Assembly: GCA_946481275.1 (NCBI GenBank)
Contig: CAMLMV010000021.1
Coordinates: 1-64,000 of the forward strand
Direction of reading: 5' to 3'
Origin: an uncultured Massilia sp.
Lineage (GTDB): Bacteria; Pseudomonadota; Gammaproteobacteria; Burkholderiales; Burkholderiaceae
Length of the DNA stretch: 64,000 nt
This document shows, piece by piece, positions 1 through 8,466 of the stretch. Under the pieces are notes generated by a model. It saw only the letters and a program-made list of their open reading frames with translations, ran no database searches and had not been told where the DNA came from. The first letter of the stretch is position 1; each line of letters opens with the position of its first letter. The translations under genes and the position numbers were made by a program.

Positions 1-1960
1 TGCGCAGGTCGGCCAGCGGCAGCGCCACGCGCGCCTGCAGGTCGATCATGCGCTGCTGCAGTTCGAGGATCGCCGGGGCGTTGCGTTTCAGGACGGCGCT
101 GTACGGGTACGCGCAGTCGACTTCGCGCTGCACCCATTCGAGGTCCGTCTCGTTGCCCGGGAAGACCTTGATGAAGTGGGCGCGCGGCATGCCGCAGCGG
201 TTCACGCAGATGTCCAGCACGGCGCGCTCGATCGAACGCACCTCGTCCATCTGGCCACGCAGCGTGTCGCACAGCTTTTCCACGACCTTGGCCGTGAAGC
301 GGATGCCCAGCAGTTCCGACGAGATCACTTCCTGCGCCGCCGTGTACGCCGGCGAGCCGTAGCCCTGCGTCTTGAACGCGTGGCCCATCTTGTCGAACTG
401 CTTCTGGATGATCGAGAACTTGTCCAGCGCGCCCTTCTTCAGCGCGGCCAGCTGCTCGGCCGAATAGCCCGCCGCGGCGCTGCCGCCGGCACCGCCCTCG
501 TCCTCTTCTTCCTCGACGTCGTCGTCTTCCTCGTCCTCGTCCTCGTCGCTGGCGCTGGTCACCGGCGCGGTGGTCGCGGCGCCTTCGTTCGGGTCGATCA
601 GGCCGTCGACGACGTCATCGATCTTCAGCTCGTCCGCGGCGATCTTGTGCGACAGCGCGATGATCTCGGAGATCGTCACCGGGCACGCGGAAATCGCCTG
701 GACCATGTCCTTCAGGCCGTCCTCGATGCGCTTGGCGATGGCGATCTCGCCTTCGCGCGTCAGCAGCGACACGGCGCCCATCTCGCGCATGTACATGCGG
801 ACCGGATCGGTCGTGCGGCCGAAGTCGGAGTCGACGGTCGACAGCGCGGTCGCAGCCGCGGCTTCGACTTCGTCTTCGCTCGTCGGCGTGACGACGGCGT
901 CCGACAGCAGCATCATTTCCGCTTCCGGCGCGCGCTCGTAGACGGCGATGCCCATGTCGTTGAAGGTCGCGATGATGCCTTCGATCGCTTCCGGATCGAT
1001 GATGTTTTCCGGCAGGTGGTCGTTGATCTCGGCATGGGTCAGGTAGCCGCGCTCCTTGCCCATGTTGATCAGGTTCTTCAGCTGCTGGCGGCGCTTTTCC
1101 AGTTCCTCGCCCGAGAAGCCTTCTTCGGTGCCGAACAGGCTGGCGCCGCCCTTGGCCTTGCGTTCACGCAGCTTCGACGCGGCCTTCAGCTCGGCGCGCT
1201 CGACGGCGTTCAGCGCCGCGATCTCGTCGTTCTCCGGCACGAATTCGCTCGGCTTGCGGCCGCGGCGGCCCGGCACTTTCACCTGCGGCAGCAGGTAGCC
1301 GGACGTGTCGATCGCGGCCAGCGCGGCGGCGTCCGTCGTCGTGCTGACGGTGCCGGTCGGCTGGGTGGACGACGTCGTCGCGACGGACGGCTCGATGCGA
1401 CGCGCGGTGCGGGTGCGTACGACGCGGGCGGCCGGTTCGGCGGCGGGCGCGGCAACGGCGGCGGGCGGCACTTCCGGTGCGGCGACCGGCTCCGGAACGA
1501 CTGCGGCGGCTGGCGCGGCATCGGCTTTCAGCGCGGCCAGGCGCGAGACGCGCTTCTTGACGATCACCGGCGGCGCGGCGGGCGCGGTCGGCGTCGGGAT
1601 CGCGTCGTCCGTCTCGTCCAGGGCCACGGCGGCGACCGGTGCGACGACGGGTTCGGCAGCCTCTGCGACCGGCTCGGCAACGCTGTCCGTTGCCTGCACG
1701 TCGGCAGCGACGGCCTCGGCCTGCGCTTCACCTGCGGCAACGGCTTCGTCGAACTGTTCCGGCTGCAGGCGCGACGTTTCCTCGGCCTGCACCGCCTTCA
1801 GCGACGCCAGGCGCGAACGCGTCTTCACCACCGTCACCTTGGCTGCCGCTTCCGTTTCGAGGAAATACGAGGTCGCGGTCTTTGGCACCGACAGCTGGGC
1901 CGTGCTCTTGGCCGGCGCTTTCTTCGCTGTCAGTGTCAGGGTCTTGGCGGTGTTTTTCAT
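1..1960 (-). CDS. rpoD: RNA polymerase primary sigma factor RpoD, N-terminal part
   Basis: The housekeeping sigma-70 factor directs RNA polymerase to -10/-35 promoters. Only the first 653 codons are present; the gene runs off the left edge, so regions 2-4 are missing here. From the ATG at 1960, preceded by GGAGAAAG at 1965-1972, residues 1-280 are an Ala/Pro/Val-rich extension. A region 1.1-like segment follows (LEKRRQQLKNLINMGKERGY, about 288-307). Region 1.2 is DPVRMYMREMG at about 385-395. The non-conserved region follows, with an acidic run at 472-488. The extension holds two copies of a basic motif, VKTRSRLASLKA (45-56) and VKKRVSRLAALKA (134-146), and an AT-hook-like GRRGRKP (231-237). 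The family assignment is secure; the role of the extension is unknown. Confidence 0.97.
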   Translation of the reverse strand, partial: MKNTAKTLTLTAKKAPAKSTAQLSVPKTATSYFLETEAAAKVTVVKTRSRLASLKAVQAEETSRLQPEQFDEAVAAGEAQAEAVAADVQATDSVAEPVAEAAEPVVAPVAAVALDETDDAIPTPTAPAAPPVIVKKRVSRLAALKADAAPAAAVVPEPVAAPEVPPAAVAAPAAEPAARVVRTRTARRIEPSVATTSSTQPTGTVSTTTDAAALAAIDTSGYLLPQVKVPGRRGRKPSEFVPENDEIAALNAVERAELKAASKLRERKAKGGASLFGTEEGFSGEELEKRRQQLKNLINMGKERGYLTHAEINDHLPENIIDPEAIEGIIATFNDMGIAVYERAPEAEMMLLSDAVVTPTSEDEVEAAAATALSTVDSDFGRTTDPVRMYMREMGAVSLLTREGEIAIAKRIEDGLKDMVQAISACPVTISEIIALSHKIAADELKIDDVVDGLIDPNEGAATTAPVTSASDEDEDEEDDDVEEEEDEGGAGGSAAAGYSAEQLAALKKGALDKFSIIQKQFDKMGHAFKTQGYGSPAYTAAQEVISSELLGIRFTAKVVEKLCDTLRGQMDEVRSIERAVLDICVNRCGMPRAHFIKVFPGNETDLEWVQREVDCAYPYSAVLKRNAPAILELQQRMIDLQARVALPLADLR

Positions 1961-2207
1961 ATAACTTTCTCCAGTCGAGGCGTGGCGCGGTGCCTGCGAA
2001 GTCAATAACCCACCTGGCCCGCAATGCGGACCGTGTGGGCGGGGATGAGAGGGAAGGCCCTAGCTAGGGGCGGAAACCCCGATATCAAGCACTCCTGCCG
2101 CTGCCCGGCGGGCGCCCCGGGCAGCCGGGACGGGCTGCGGCGCGCGTGCACAGAGGGTTCAAGCGGAACGGAACGTGGTTGAAATCGCGGGTTAGCATGT
2201 CGGAACG

Positions 2208-2235
2208 AAAAAAAGCCCGTCAGACAACGGGCTTG
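2208..2235 (-). terminator. intrinsic terminator upstream of rpoD
   Basis: Read leftward, the arms AAGCCCGT and ACGGGCTT enclose a 6-nt loop and are followed by a run of T (the A run at 2208-2214 on the + strand). Confidence 0.8.
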
Positions 2236-2340
2236 AATCTATTTTCCAGAGGAGAAATAGAGGAGACGAAGGCATTATGCCTTAAGGAAATGTTTAGCGA
2301 TAATTGAAATATCCGATAATGGATATCACTCAGACGCATA
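2208..2340 (-). ncRNA. candidate small RNA or rpoD leader with intrinsic terminator
   Basis: The 581-bp gap between rpoD and the divergent proQ-like gene contains a leftward intrinsic terminator (2208-2235). Ahead of it lies a pyrimidine-rich stretch with two TCTCCTC units (complements of GAGGAGA at 2249-2255 and 2260-2266), which look like anti-Shine-Dalgarno seeds. No leftward gene ends here, so the terminator must belong to an untranslated RNA, to a tiny ORF, or to an attenuator in the rpoD leader. The 5' end is not defined; 2340 is a guess. I see nothing else convincing between 1973 and 2541. Confidence 0.35.
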
Positions 2341-2541
2341 TTTCCTTTTCCTCTTCCCGACCCTGGCTGCGTCGGCGCAAACCGTGCGCAAGGAAAGGGG
2401 CGGATCATACACGATTTCTTGGCCGCGCGCCGCTGTACATGCATGAAATCACAGTTGTCCAGTCAATAAAACGATCCGTTACGTGGCTGAGCGGCACGCG
2501 CGCGGCGCGGCCATGCTATCCTTCCGCTTCCCGTTCTTACC

Positions 2542-3054
2542 ATGAAGTCAATGAATACGATGAGTCCTGTCGCCGAGCTCCCCGAGGCCACCGAAAACGC
2601 CACCCACGCCATGCCCGACGCGCCTGCAAACGACGCGACGGCTGCGGCCCCGGAAGCCGCCCAGTCGCCCCGCGCCCTGCTCAAGCAGCTGCAACAACAG
2701 TTCAAGGCCTTCCGCGACTGCCTGCCGCTGGCGATCGGCATCGACAAGCAGGTGCTGGCCCGCCTGCCCAACCTGAACCGCAAGACGATGCGCGCCGCCC
2801 TGGGCATCCACACGGGCTCGATGCGCTACCTGCGCGCAATGGAAAAAGCCACCGTGCGCTACGACCTCGACGGCAATCCGGGCGCCGAGGTGACGGACAC
2901 CCACCGCCAGCACGCCAAGGAACTCCTGCAGGAACGCTTCAAGAAGGAAGCCGAGCGCAAGAAGGCCGAACGCGATGCCGCCGCGCAGGCGGAAGCCGAC
3001 CGCAAGCGCCAGGAAAAGCTGCAGCAGCTGGCCTCCAAGTTCGCGAAACGCTGA
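2542..3054 (+). CDS. ProQ/FinO family RNA chaperone
   Basis: A predicted 170-residue RNA-binding protein of the ProQ/FinO family, which binds structured small RNAs and mRNA 3' ends. The first ~42 residues are Ala-rich and probably disordered. The FinO-like core spans about 43-130 (FKAFRDCLPLAIGIDKQVL, then NRKTMRAALGIHTGSMRYL). The tail (130-170) is highly charged, Lys/Arg/Glu-rich and probably helical. It is shorter than E. coli ProQ (232 residues) and lacks its C-terminal Tudor-like domain. The ATG at 2542 has no clear Shine-Dalgarno sequence. The gene is divergent from rpoD, with a candidate small RNA between them. Confidence 0.9.
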   Translation: MKSMNTMSPVAELPEATENATHAMPDAPANDATAAAPEAAQSPRALLKQLQQQFKAFRDCLPLAIGIDKQVLARLPNLNRKTMRAALGIHTGSMRYLRAMEKATVRYDLDGNPGAEVTDTHRQHAKELLQERFKKEAERKKAERDAAAQAEADRKRQEKLQQLASKFAKR

Positions 3055-3067
3055 TCCGGCAGCACGG

Positions 3068-3745
3068 ATGAGCGAGGCCGAGGACGCCCTCCCCCCTTAC
3101 GAAGGCATCACCCTGGCCGACGTGCGCCTCGTGCGCACGCGCCAGGATGCGGACGGCGCGCTGGCCGCGCTGCTGGCGTCCGACGTCATCGGCTTCGACA
3201 CCGAATCCAAGCCCACGTTCCAGAAGGGCGAGCAATCGACGGGACCGCATCTCGTCCAGCTCGCCACCGACCAGCACGCCTATCTGTTCCAGATCGGCGT
3301 GCTCAAGCCGCGCGCGCCGGACGCCGCTCCGGACATCCCTCCCGGCGTCGACGTGCTGCGCGCCGTGCTGGAATCGCCGTCGATATTGAAAGTCGGCTTC
3401 GGCCTCGGCGACGACCTGCGCCGCCTGCGCGCCAAGCTGGGCATCGAGACGTGCAACGTGCTCGACCTGTCCACCGCCCTGCGCCGCGGCGAGCGCAACG
3501 CGTTGGGCGCGAAGACGGCCGTCGCGCGCTTCTTCGGCAAGCGCCTGCAGAAGTCGCGCAAGATCACGACGACCAACTGGGCGCTGCCGCGCCTGTCCGA
3601 CAAGCAGATCCTGTACGCGGCCGACGACGCCCACGTCGCCCTGCGCATCTACCGCCACTGGCGCGCGAATCCGCCGCCGCCATTGCCGCCGAAACCCATC
3701 GTCGGCGGGCCGAGGCGGGCCGCGCAGCCCAAGCCGCGCACCTGA
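3068..3745 (+). CDS. RNase D-like 3'-5' exonuclease domain protein
   Basis: A 225-residue DEDD-superfamily 3'-5' exonuclease (DNA_pol_A_exo1 type) acting on RNA or DNA. The visible motifs are FDTES (Exo I, DxE, about residue 41), KVGFGLGDDLRRL (Exo II, about 111) and YAADDAHVALRIY (Exo III, about 180-192), so the metal-binding acidic residues are present. It has no HRDC domains, unlike true RNase D. The ATG at 3068 lies 13 bp after the ProQ-family stop, so the two are probably cotranscribed; an upstream in-frame ATG at 2975 would run inside the neighbour and was rejected. The C-terminus is Pro/Arg-rich. The substrate cannot be told from sequence. Confidence 0.87.
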   Translation: MSEAEDALPPYEGITLADVRLVRTRQDADGALAALLASDVIGFDTESKPTFQKGEQSTGPHLVQLATDQHAYLFQIGVLKPRAPDAAPDIPPGVDVLRAVLESPSILKVGFGLGDDLRRLRAKLGIETCNVLDLSTALRRGERNALGAKTAVARFFGKRLQKSRKITTTNWALPRLSDKQILYAADDAHVALRIYRHWRANPPPPLPPKPIVGGPRRAAQPKPRT

Positions 3746-3746
3746 C

Positions 3747-4112
3747 ATGCGCTTCATCGTCGTCTTGTTGGTCCTGCTGGCCGGCTGCTCGCGCCACGAG
3801 GGTCCGGTCGATGGCGCCACCGTCTTCAAGCCATGCGCGTCGTGCCACCAGGTCGGCCCGAACGCGCGCGGCGGCTTCGGGCCGCAGCTCAACGGGCTGT
3901 TCGGCCGGCGCGCCGGCAGCACGCCGGATTTCAGGTATTCCGATGCAATGAAAGCGTCGGGCATCGTGTGGGATGAACGCACGCTGGCCGCCTACCTGCG
4001 CGATCCCGACAAGACCGTACCGGGCACGAAGATGCGCTTCTGGGGCATCCACGACGGGAAAGAGATGGCTGCGCTGCTGGCTTACCTGCATACATTCCAG
4101 GACGCGCGTTAA
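3747..4112 (+). CDS. class I c-type cytochrome, lipoprotein (monohaem)
   Basis: A 121-residue exported electron carrier. The N-terminus MRFIVVLLVLLAGCS is a lipoprotein signal with a lipobox at LAGC, so it is probably anchored at a membrane on the periplasmic side. The haem motif CASCH is at 30-34 and the probable axial Met lies in GTKMRFWGI (about 93), the cytochrome c2-like arrangement. The ATG starts one base after the exonuclease stop. It is the first of three consecutive cytochrome genes. Confidence 0.9.
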   Translation: MRFIVVLLVLLAGCSRHEGPVDGATVFKPCASCHQVGPNARGGFGPQLNGLFGRRAGSTPDFRYSDAMKASGIVWDERTLAAYLRDPDKTVPGTKMRFWGIHDGKEMAALLAYLHTFQDAR

Positions 4113-4196
4113 ATTAGCTTTCTCAAAAGGTTGCGTGACGTTCAAGTCGACGCGGTATCATGCCGCTTGTACTTTCTCGTCGACCACAGGAACGTC

Positions 4197-4913
4197 ATGT
4201 ATTTGCGCCCTGCCTTGCTGTTGCTGGCAACCTTGCACGTGGCTCCAGCACTGGCCCAGCAGGTAGTGCCGGACACGCTGGAACGCCGCGTGGCCGCGTG
4301 CACGTCGTGCCACGGCAGCCCGTCCGCGCCGGCGCCGCAGCCGTCGTCGGGTCCGAACTACTACCCGCGCATCGGCGGCAAGCCGGCCGGCTACCTGTAC
4401 AACCAGTTGCAGAACTTCCGCGCCGGGCGCCGCCAGTATCCGTTGATGACCTACATGGTCGAGCACATGTCCGACGATTACCTGCACGAGATCGCGACGT
4501 GGTTCTCGACCCGGCACGTGCCCGCGCCCGTGCTGGCGCGCGCGAGCCTGCCGGCCGGACAGATGGAACGGGGCCGCGAACTCGTCATGCGCGGCGACGC
4601 GACGTTGAAGGTACCGGCCTGCATCGCGTGCCACGGCCAGCGCCTGACGGGCGCCCTGCCCGCCATCCCGGGCCTGCTGGGCCTGCCGCGCGACTACATC
4701 AACGCCCAGTTCGGCGCGTGGCGGAACGGCACCCGCCGCGCCCACGCGCCCGATTGCATGGCGACGATCGCGGGGCGCCTGTCGCTGGCGGACGTGGCCG
4801 CCATCTCGGGCTGGCTCGCGAGCGAACCGGTGCCGGACGACGCCACGCCTGCGCCCGACGTGAACCACCCGATGCCGCTCGCGTGCGGCAGCGAACCGGA
4901 GCGGCGGCCATGA
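4197..4913 (+). CDS. dihaem c-type cytochrome (cytochrome c4-like)
   Basis: A 238-residue periplasmic cytochrome with two haem sites, CTSCH (about residue 35) and CIACH (about 141). This repeated fold is typical of cytochrome c4 and related electron-transfer subunits. MYLRPALLLLATLHVAPALA is a clear signal peptide, which favours the ATG at 4197 over the in-frame ATG at 4131. The stop TGA (4911-4913) overlaps the next start as ATGA, indicating translational coupling with the trihaem cytochrome. It probably passes electrons to or from that protein. Confidence 0.88.
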   Translation: MYLRPALLLLATLHVAPALAQQVVPDTLERRVAACTSCHGSPSAPAPQPSSGPNYYPRIGGKPAGYLYNQLQNFRAGRRQYPLMTYMVEHMSDDYLHEIATWFSTRHVPAPVLARASLPAGQMERGRELVMRGDATLKVPACIACHGQRLTGALPAIPGLLGLPRDYINAQFGAWRNGTRRAHAPDCMATIAGRLSLADVAAISGWLASEPVPDDATPAPDVNHPMPLACGSEPERRP

Positions 4914-6181
4914 AGCGCGTCGTCATCCTGGTCCTCGTCGTGGCGGCGCTGGCCGCCGTGTTCGTCGCGTGGCCGCGCGCCGAATTCATTCCGTCGCGCT
5001 CGCAGGCAGCGTGGGCGGCCACACCCGCCAACATCGCCCGCGGCGCCTATCTCGCCCGCGCGGGCGACTGCATGGCCTGCCACACGGCGCGCGGCGGCGC
5101 GCCGTATGCGGGCGGACGGGCACTGGCCACGCCGTTCGGCACGGTCTACGCCCCGAACATCACGCCGGATGCGCAGACGGGCATCGGCGTCTGGACTGCG
5201 GACGACTTCTGGCACGCCCTGCACAACGGCATCGGGAAAGGCGGCCGCTTGTTGTACCCGGCCTTCCCGTACACGAACACGACAAAGGTCACGCGCGACG
5301 ACGCCGACGCGCTGTACGCCTATTTGCGCAGCCTCGCGCCCGTCAACCAGCCGAATCGCCCGCACGCGCTGCGTTTCCCGTACGACCGGCAGATCGTGCT
5401 GGCCGGCTGGCGCCTGCTGTACTTCAAACCGGGAGTGTATGCGCCGCAGCCTGCGAAAGGCGCTGAGTGGAACCGGGGCGCCTATCTCGTCGAAGGCCTG
5501 GGCCATTGCGGCGCCTGCCACAGCCCGCGCAACGGCCTCGGTGCGACGGGCTCCCGGCTGTCCGGCGGCCACATCACTATCGTCGGCTGGTACGCGCCCG
5601 CGCTCGACGCCGACAACGAAGCGGGCCTCGGCAACTGGGACCGGGCTCACATCGTCCAGCTGCTGCGCACGGGCGTCGCGCCGCGCGGCGCCGTGTTCGG
5701 GCCGATGGCGGAAGTGGTGGGGCAAAGCCTGCAATACCTGACGGACGCGGATGCGGGCGCGATGGCGGCGTACCTGAAATCGCTGCCGGCCGATCCGTCG
5801 CCGCGCCGCCCGTCCGACCCGCCGCCGGAAGAGGTCATGAAGGCGGGCAGGAAGCTGTACGAGCACCACTGCGCCGACTGCCACGGCGCCGACGGCCGCG
5901 GCACGAGCGTCGCCGGCCATCCCGCGTATCCGCCACTGGCGGGCAACGGCGCGCTGACGATGGACGACCCGGTGAACGCGATCCGCATCGTGCTGAACGG
6001 CGGCTTCCCGCCCACCACGGCCGGGAATCCGCGGCCGTTCGGGATGCCGCCCTACAGTCCCGTGCTGGACGATGCGGAAGTGGCGGCCGTCGTGACGTAT
6101 GTGAGGAATAGCTGGGGCAATGCGGCACCGGCCGTCACGGCGCCGGAAGTCAACCGGTGGCGGGCGGTGCCGCTCGATTGA
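4910..6181 (+). CDS. trihaem c-type cytochrome, dehydrogenase cytochrome-subunit type
   Basis: A 423-residue membrane-anchored cytochrome with an N-terminal hydrophobic helix (residues 3-21) and three haem motifs: CMACH (54-58), CGACH (about 200) and CADCH (about 320). This matches the cytochrome subunit of periplasmic alcohol, gluconate or nicotinate dehydrogenases, which relays electrons from a catalytic subunit to quinone or oxidase. No catalytic subunit is adjacent, so the partner is encoded elsewhere or the protein serves the neighbouring cytochromes. It starts at the ATGA overlap with the dihaem gene. Confidence 0.9.
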   Translation: MKRVVILVLVVAALAAVFVAWPRAEFIPSRSQAAWAATPANIARGAYLARAGDCMACHTARGGAPYAGGRALATPFGTVYAPNITPDAQTGIGVWTADDFWHALHNGIGKGGRLLYPAFPYTNTTKVTRDDADALYAYLRSLAPVNQPNRPHALRFPYDRQIVLAGWRLLYFKPGVYAPQPAKGAEWNRGAYLVEGLGHCGACHSPRNGLGATGSRLSGGHITIVGWYAPALDADNEAGLGNWDRAHIVQLLRTGVAPRGAVFGPMAEVVGQSLQYLTDADAGAMAAYLKSLPADPSPRRPSDPPPEEVMKAGRKLYEHHCADCHGADGRGTSVAGHPAYPPLAGNGALTMDDPVNAIRIVLNGGFPPTTAGNPRPFGMPPYSPVLDDAEVAAVVTYVRNSWGNAAPAVTAPEVNRWRAVPLD

Positions 6182-6265
6182 TCCGTCATGGCGTGAGAAT
6201 CCACGCATTTTTCATCGGTATCGCTCGTGTAACCTGCGGGGATATTGCCCGAGGAGTTAAACCGT

Positions 6266-7276
6266 TTGGAACCCAGCATCGAGACCGCGCAACACCACGT
6301 AGCGGAACATGAAGCGGCGCGGCGCTGCCCCAACTGCCACGCCGACGCACGGGATCATTTTTGTTCGCTGTGCGGCGAGTCACTCACCGTTCACTCTCCA
6401 AGCGCAGGCGAATTCATTCACGAGTTCATCGGCCATTACGTCGCGCTGGAAGGCAGGTTGTGGCGCACGCTGCGGTTGCTGATGTCCAGGCCGGGACAAT
6501 TGACGCTGGATTTCCTGCGCGGACGGCGCGTCCCCTACATCGACCCTCTGCGCCTGTACCTGACGCTGAGCCTGGTAATGTTCGGGTTGATCAAGCTGTA
6601 CGGCGTCGACCTTCCGCAGGTCACGTTCGACGACCGGTCGTTCGGCGCCGCCTACAGCCACGCCATGCCCGGCCTGGCGAGAAACGACGGCACCTTCCCT
6701 GTCGCGACACTGGCCATCAAGGGCAAGTCGGACAGCGGGGCGCACACGGTGGAGCAGGCGCTCACGGCACTCGGCAGTGTCGACCGGACGTGGGCACGGC
6801 ATGCCCAGCGGTTCATGGATGCCCCGCCGGAAGAACAGGCCGAGATCGTCAACCACGGTTTCCTGGCGAACCTGCCCTACATGCTGATCGGCGCGTTGCC
6901 GCTGTTCGCCTGTTATCTGAAGTTGATCTGGTGGCGCTCGCGACGCCATTACGGCGACCATCTCGTCTTCGCACTGCACACCACGACGTTCGCATTCGTG
7001 CTAGCCAGCCTGATGATCGTAATACCAGGCAACCTGGGCTGGTTGATCGCATGCGTCGCCCAGGGGGCCTTCACCCTGATTTCACCCTGGGATGTCGTGC
7101 AGTTGCTGCCCGTCGCATGGATCGTGGCGTACGTGCCCGCCGCAATGCATACTGTCTACGGCGGCGGCAAATGGGCCGCCGTGGGACGATCCCTCGTGCT
7201 GATGACGGTACATTTACTGGTGATTTGCGGCCTGGTCGTCGGGGCCGAAATCATTGCGATCCTCAGGCACGGGTAG
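6266..7276 (+). CDS. DUF3667 membrane protein
   Basis: A 336-residue protein with an N-terminal zinc-ribbon-like segment (CPNCH ... CSLCG, about residues 21-41). A conserved block around FIGHYVALEGRLWRTLRLLM and RRVPYIDPLRLYL is typical of DUF3667, and the C-terminal half holds about four hydrophobic helices. I chose the TTG at 6266 because GAGGAG sits at 6251-6256, nine bases ahead; an in-frame TTG at 6245 would place this ribosome site inside the gene. The function is unknown. The gene stands alone after the cytochrome cluster. Confidence 0.75.
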   Translation: MEPSIETAQHHVAEHEAARRCPNCHADARDHFCSLCGESLTVHSPSAGEFIHEFIGHYVALEGRLWRTLRLLMSRPGQLTLDFLRGRRVPYIDPLRLYLTLSLVMFGLIKLYGVDLPQVTFDDRSFGAAYSHAMPGLARNDGTFPVATLAIKGKSDSGAHTVEQALTALGSVDRTWARHAQRFMDAPPEEQAEIVNHGFLANLPYMLIGALPLFACYLKLIWWRSRRHYGDHLVFALHTTTFAFVLASLMIVIPGNLGWLIACVAQGAFTLISPWDVVQLLPVAWIVAYVPAAMHTVYGGGKWAAVGRSLVLMTVHLLVICGLVVGAEIIAILRHG

Positions 7277-7298
7277 GCCCTATCACAAGGAGGATGAC

Positions 7299-7514
7299 AT
7301 GCCGACTTATCGCGTCTGGTACCGCAACAACGAAGAACCGCTGGAATTCGCCACGCCCGGGCGCATCACCGAAGCGGAGATCGTCGACCGCGTCCTCGCG
7401 CACGAGCGCATCGAACGGAGCGCCCCCTCGACCGTGAAGGAACTCGTCGCCAGCCATAACCTGGCGCCCGTGCGCTACACGGAAGACGAAAGCGAGATGA
7501 ACGCGATCTGGTAG
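7299..7514 (+). CDS. small hypothetical protein
   Basis: A 71-residue soluble protein beginning MPTYRVWYRNNEEPLEF, with no signal peptide or membrane helix. A strong AAGGAGG lies just before the ATG at 7299, supporting the start. I do not recognise the family. It follows the DUF3667 gene by 22 bp and may be cotranscribed. It is convergent with the DUF4865 operon. Confidence 0.7.
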   Translation: MPTYRVWYRNNEEPLEFATPGRITEAEIVDRVLAHERIERSAPSTVKELVASHNLAPVRYTEDESEMNAIW

Positions 7515-7518
7515 CGGC

Positions 7519-8064
7519 TCACGCCGTGGACACGTGGCCGACCGCGTAGACACACGCGGCGTCATCGGCCGCCGGTTCATCGTCCCACAACCGGAAGCGC
7601 ACCAGCGTCCAGTCCCCCGGCTCGTAGCCCGCCACCGCCGCGCGCGCGCCGCCGTCGACCGCCGCCACGGCCAGCCGCGTCTCGTCGCCGCGCAACGCCT
7701 CCAGGTCGGTGCCGGGCGGGATCGTCCGCCGCTCGACGGATGCGAAGCGCGCCTTCTCGAAGCCGGGCGCGCACAGCGCCTGCCACACGAGCCACGTCGC
7801 CACCGCCGGCCGCCCGAACGCCTGCGCCACGCCCGCGAACCCGGGGCCGTTCAGGAACGCGTGCATGCCCTCGACCGTGTTCCAGACGTAGAACGGGGTA
7901 TAGGCGTTGTCGCGCTCCGGCCCCGTCTTGCGCGCGCTGAGATAAGCCTTGAACAGCAGCCCCGGAAAGCCGTCCGTCAGGTGGGCCTTGTCCGCGATGC
8001 GCCGGTCGATGATCGCCATGTCGTAGTCGGCCGGCAGCGGAAAGCGGTACTGCATCGCGATCAT
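7519..8064 (-). CDS. DUF4865 family protein
   Basis: A 181-residue protein starting MIAMQYRFPLPADYDMAII, a signature of DUF4865. The fold is predicted to be a dimeric alpha/beta barrel related to monooxygenase-like small enzymes, but the activity is unknown. Its ATG overlaps the tautomerase stop as ATGA, so it is the third gene of a leftward operon (CMD protein, tautomerase, DUF4865) facing a LysR gene. The co-occurrence suggests handling of an aromatic or quinone-type compound. Confidence 0.8.
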   Translation of the reverse strand: MIAMQYRFPLPADYDMAIIDRRIADKAHLTDGFPGLLFKAYLSARKTGPERDNAYTPFYVWNTVEGMHAFLNGPGFAGVAQAFGRPAVATWLVWQALCAPGFEKARFASVERRTIPPGTDLEALRGDETRLAVAAVDGGARAAVAGYEPGDWTLVRFRLWDDEPAADDAACVYAVGHVSTA

Positions 8065-8456
8065 GGTCTCTGCTCCGCCAGCGGCGCCGCGATGCCGTTG
8101 CTGAACGACCAGTCGGCGTAATCCGTCGTCTGGACGATGATCATGAGATCCTCGGGCCGCAGTCCGGGCGATTCGGCCAGCAGCTCGGCGAGCCGTCGAT
8201 AAAACGCCTGCTTCGTACCGGCGTCGCGCGGCCTGCCGCCGGTGACGCAGACGAGCAGGAAGTCGTCGCTGCGCGGGCCGCCGAGGTAATCGCGGTCGAA
8301 GACCAGTTCCTCGGGGTCGTGTTGATGGATGGCCTGGAAGCGGTCCGCGGGCGGGATGCGGAACGCGTCGACGAGGGCCTGGTGCACGGCGTCCGACACG
8401 GCGCGCAGGTACTCGCGCGGTTTGCCGCGGCGCAGGGAGATACGGGCGAAGGGCAT
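8061..8456 (-). CDS. tautomerase family protein
   Basis: A 131-residue 4-oxalocrotonate-tautomerase-like enzyme. Pro2 (MPFARISL) would become the N-terminal catalytic base after Met removal. GAGGAGAC before the ATG at 8456 supports this start over upstream in-frame codons. The family interconverts keto and enol acids. It lies between a carboxymuconolactone-decarboxylase-like gene (10 bp upstream) and DUF4865 (4-bp overlap). The substrate is unknown. Confidence 0.85.
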   Translation of the reverse strand: MPFARISLRRGKPREYLRAVSDAVHQALVDAFRIPPADRFQAIHQHDPEELVFDRDYLGGPRSDDFLLVCVTGGRPRDAGTKQAFYRRLAELLAESPGLRPEDLMIIVQTTDYADWSFSNGIAAPLAEQRP

Positions 8457-8466
8457 GGCCGTCTCC

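Noticed and set aside
176..2008. Long rightward ORF antisense to rpoD
   Set aside because: It is a GC-driven shadow of rpoD, low-complexity Arg/Gly/Asp-rich, with no ribosome site.
2220..2444. 74-codon leftward ORF between rpoD and the ProQ-family gene
   Set aside because: It ends inside the terminator stem, lacks a ribosome site and has no recognisable features; a non-coding RNA is more plausible.
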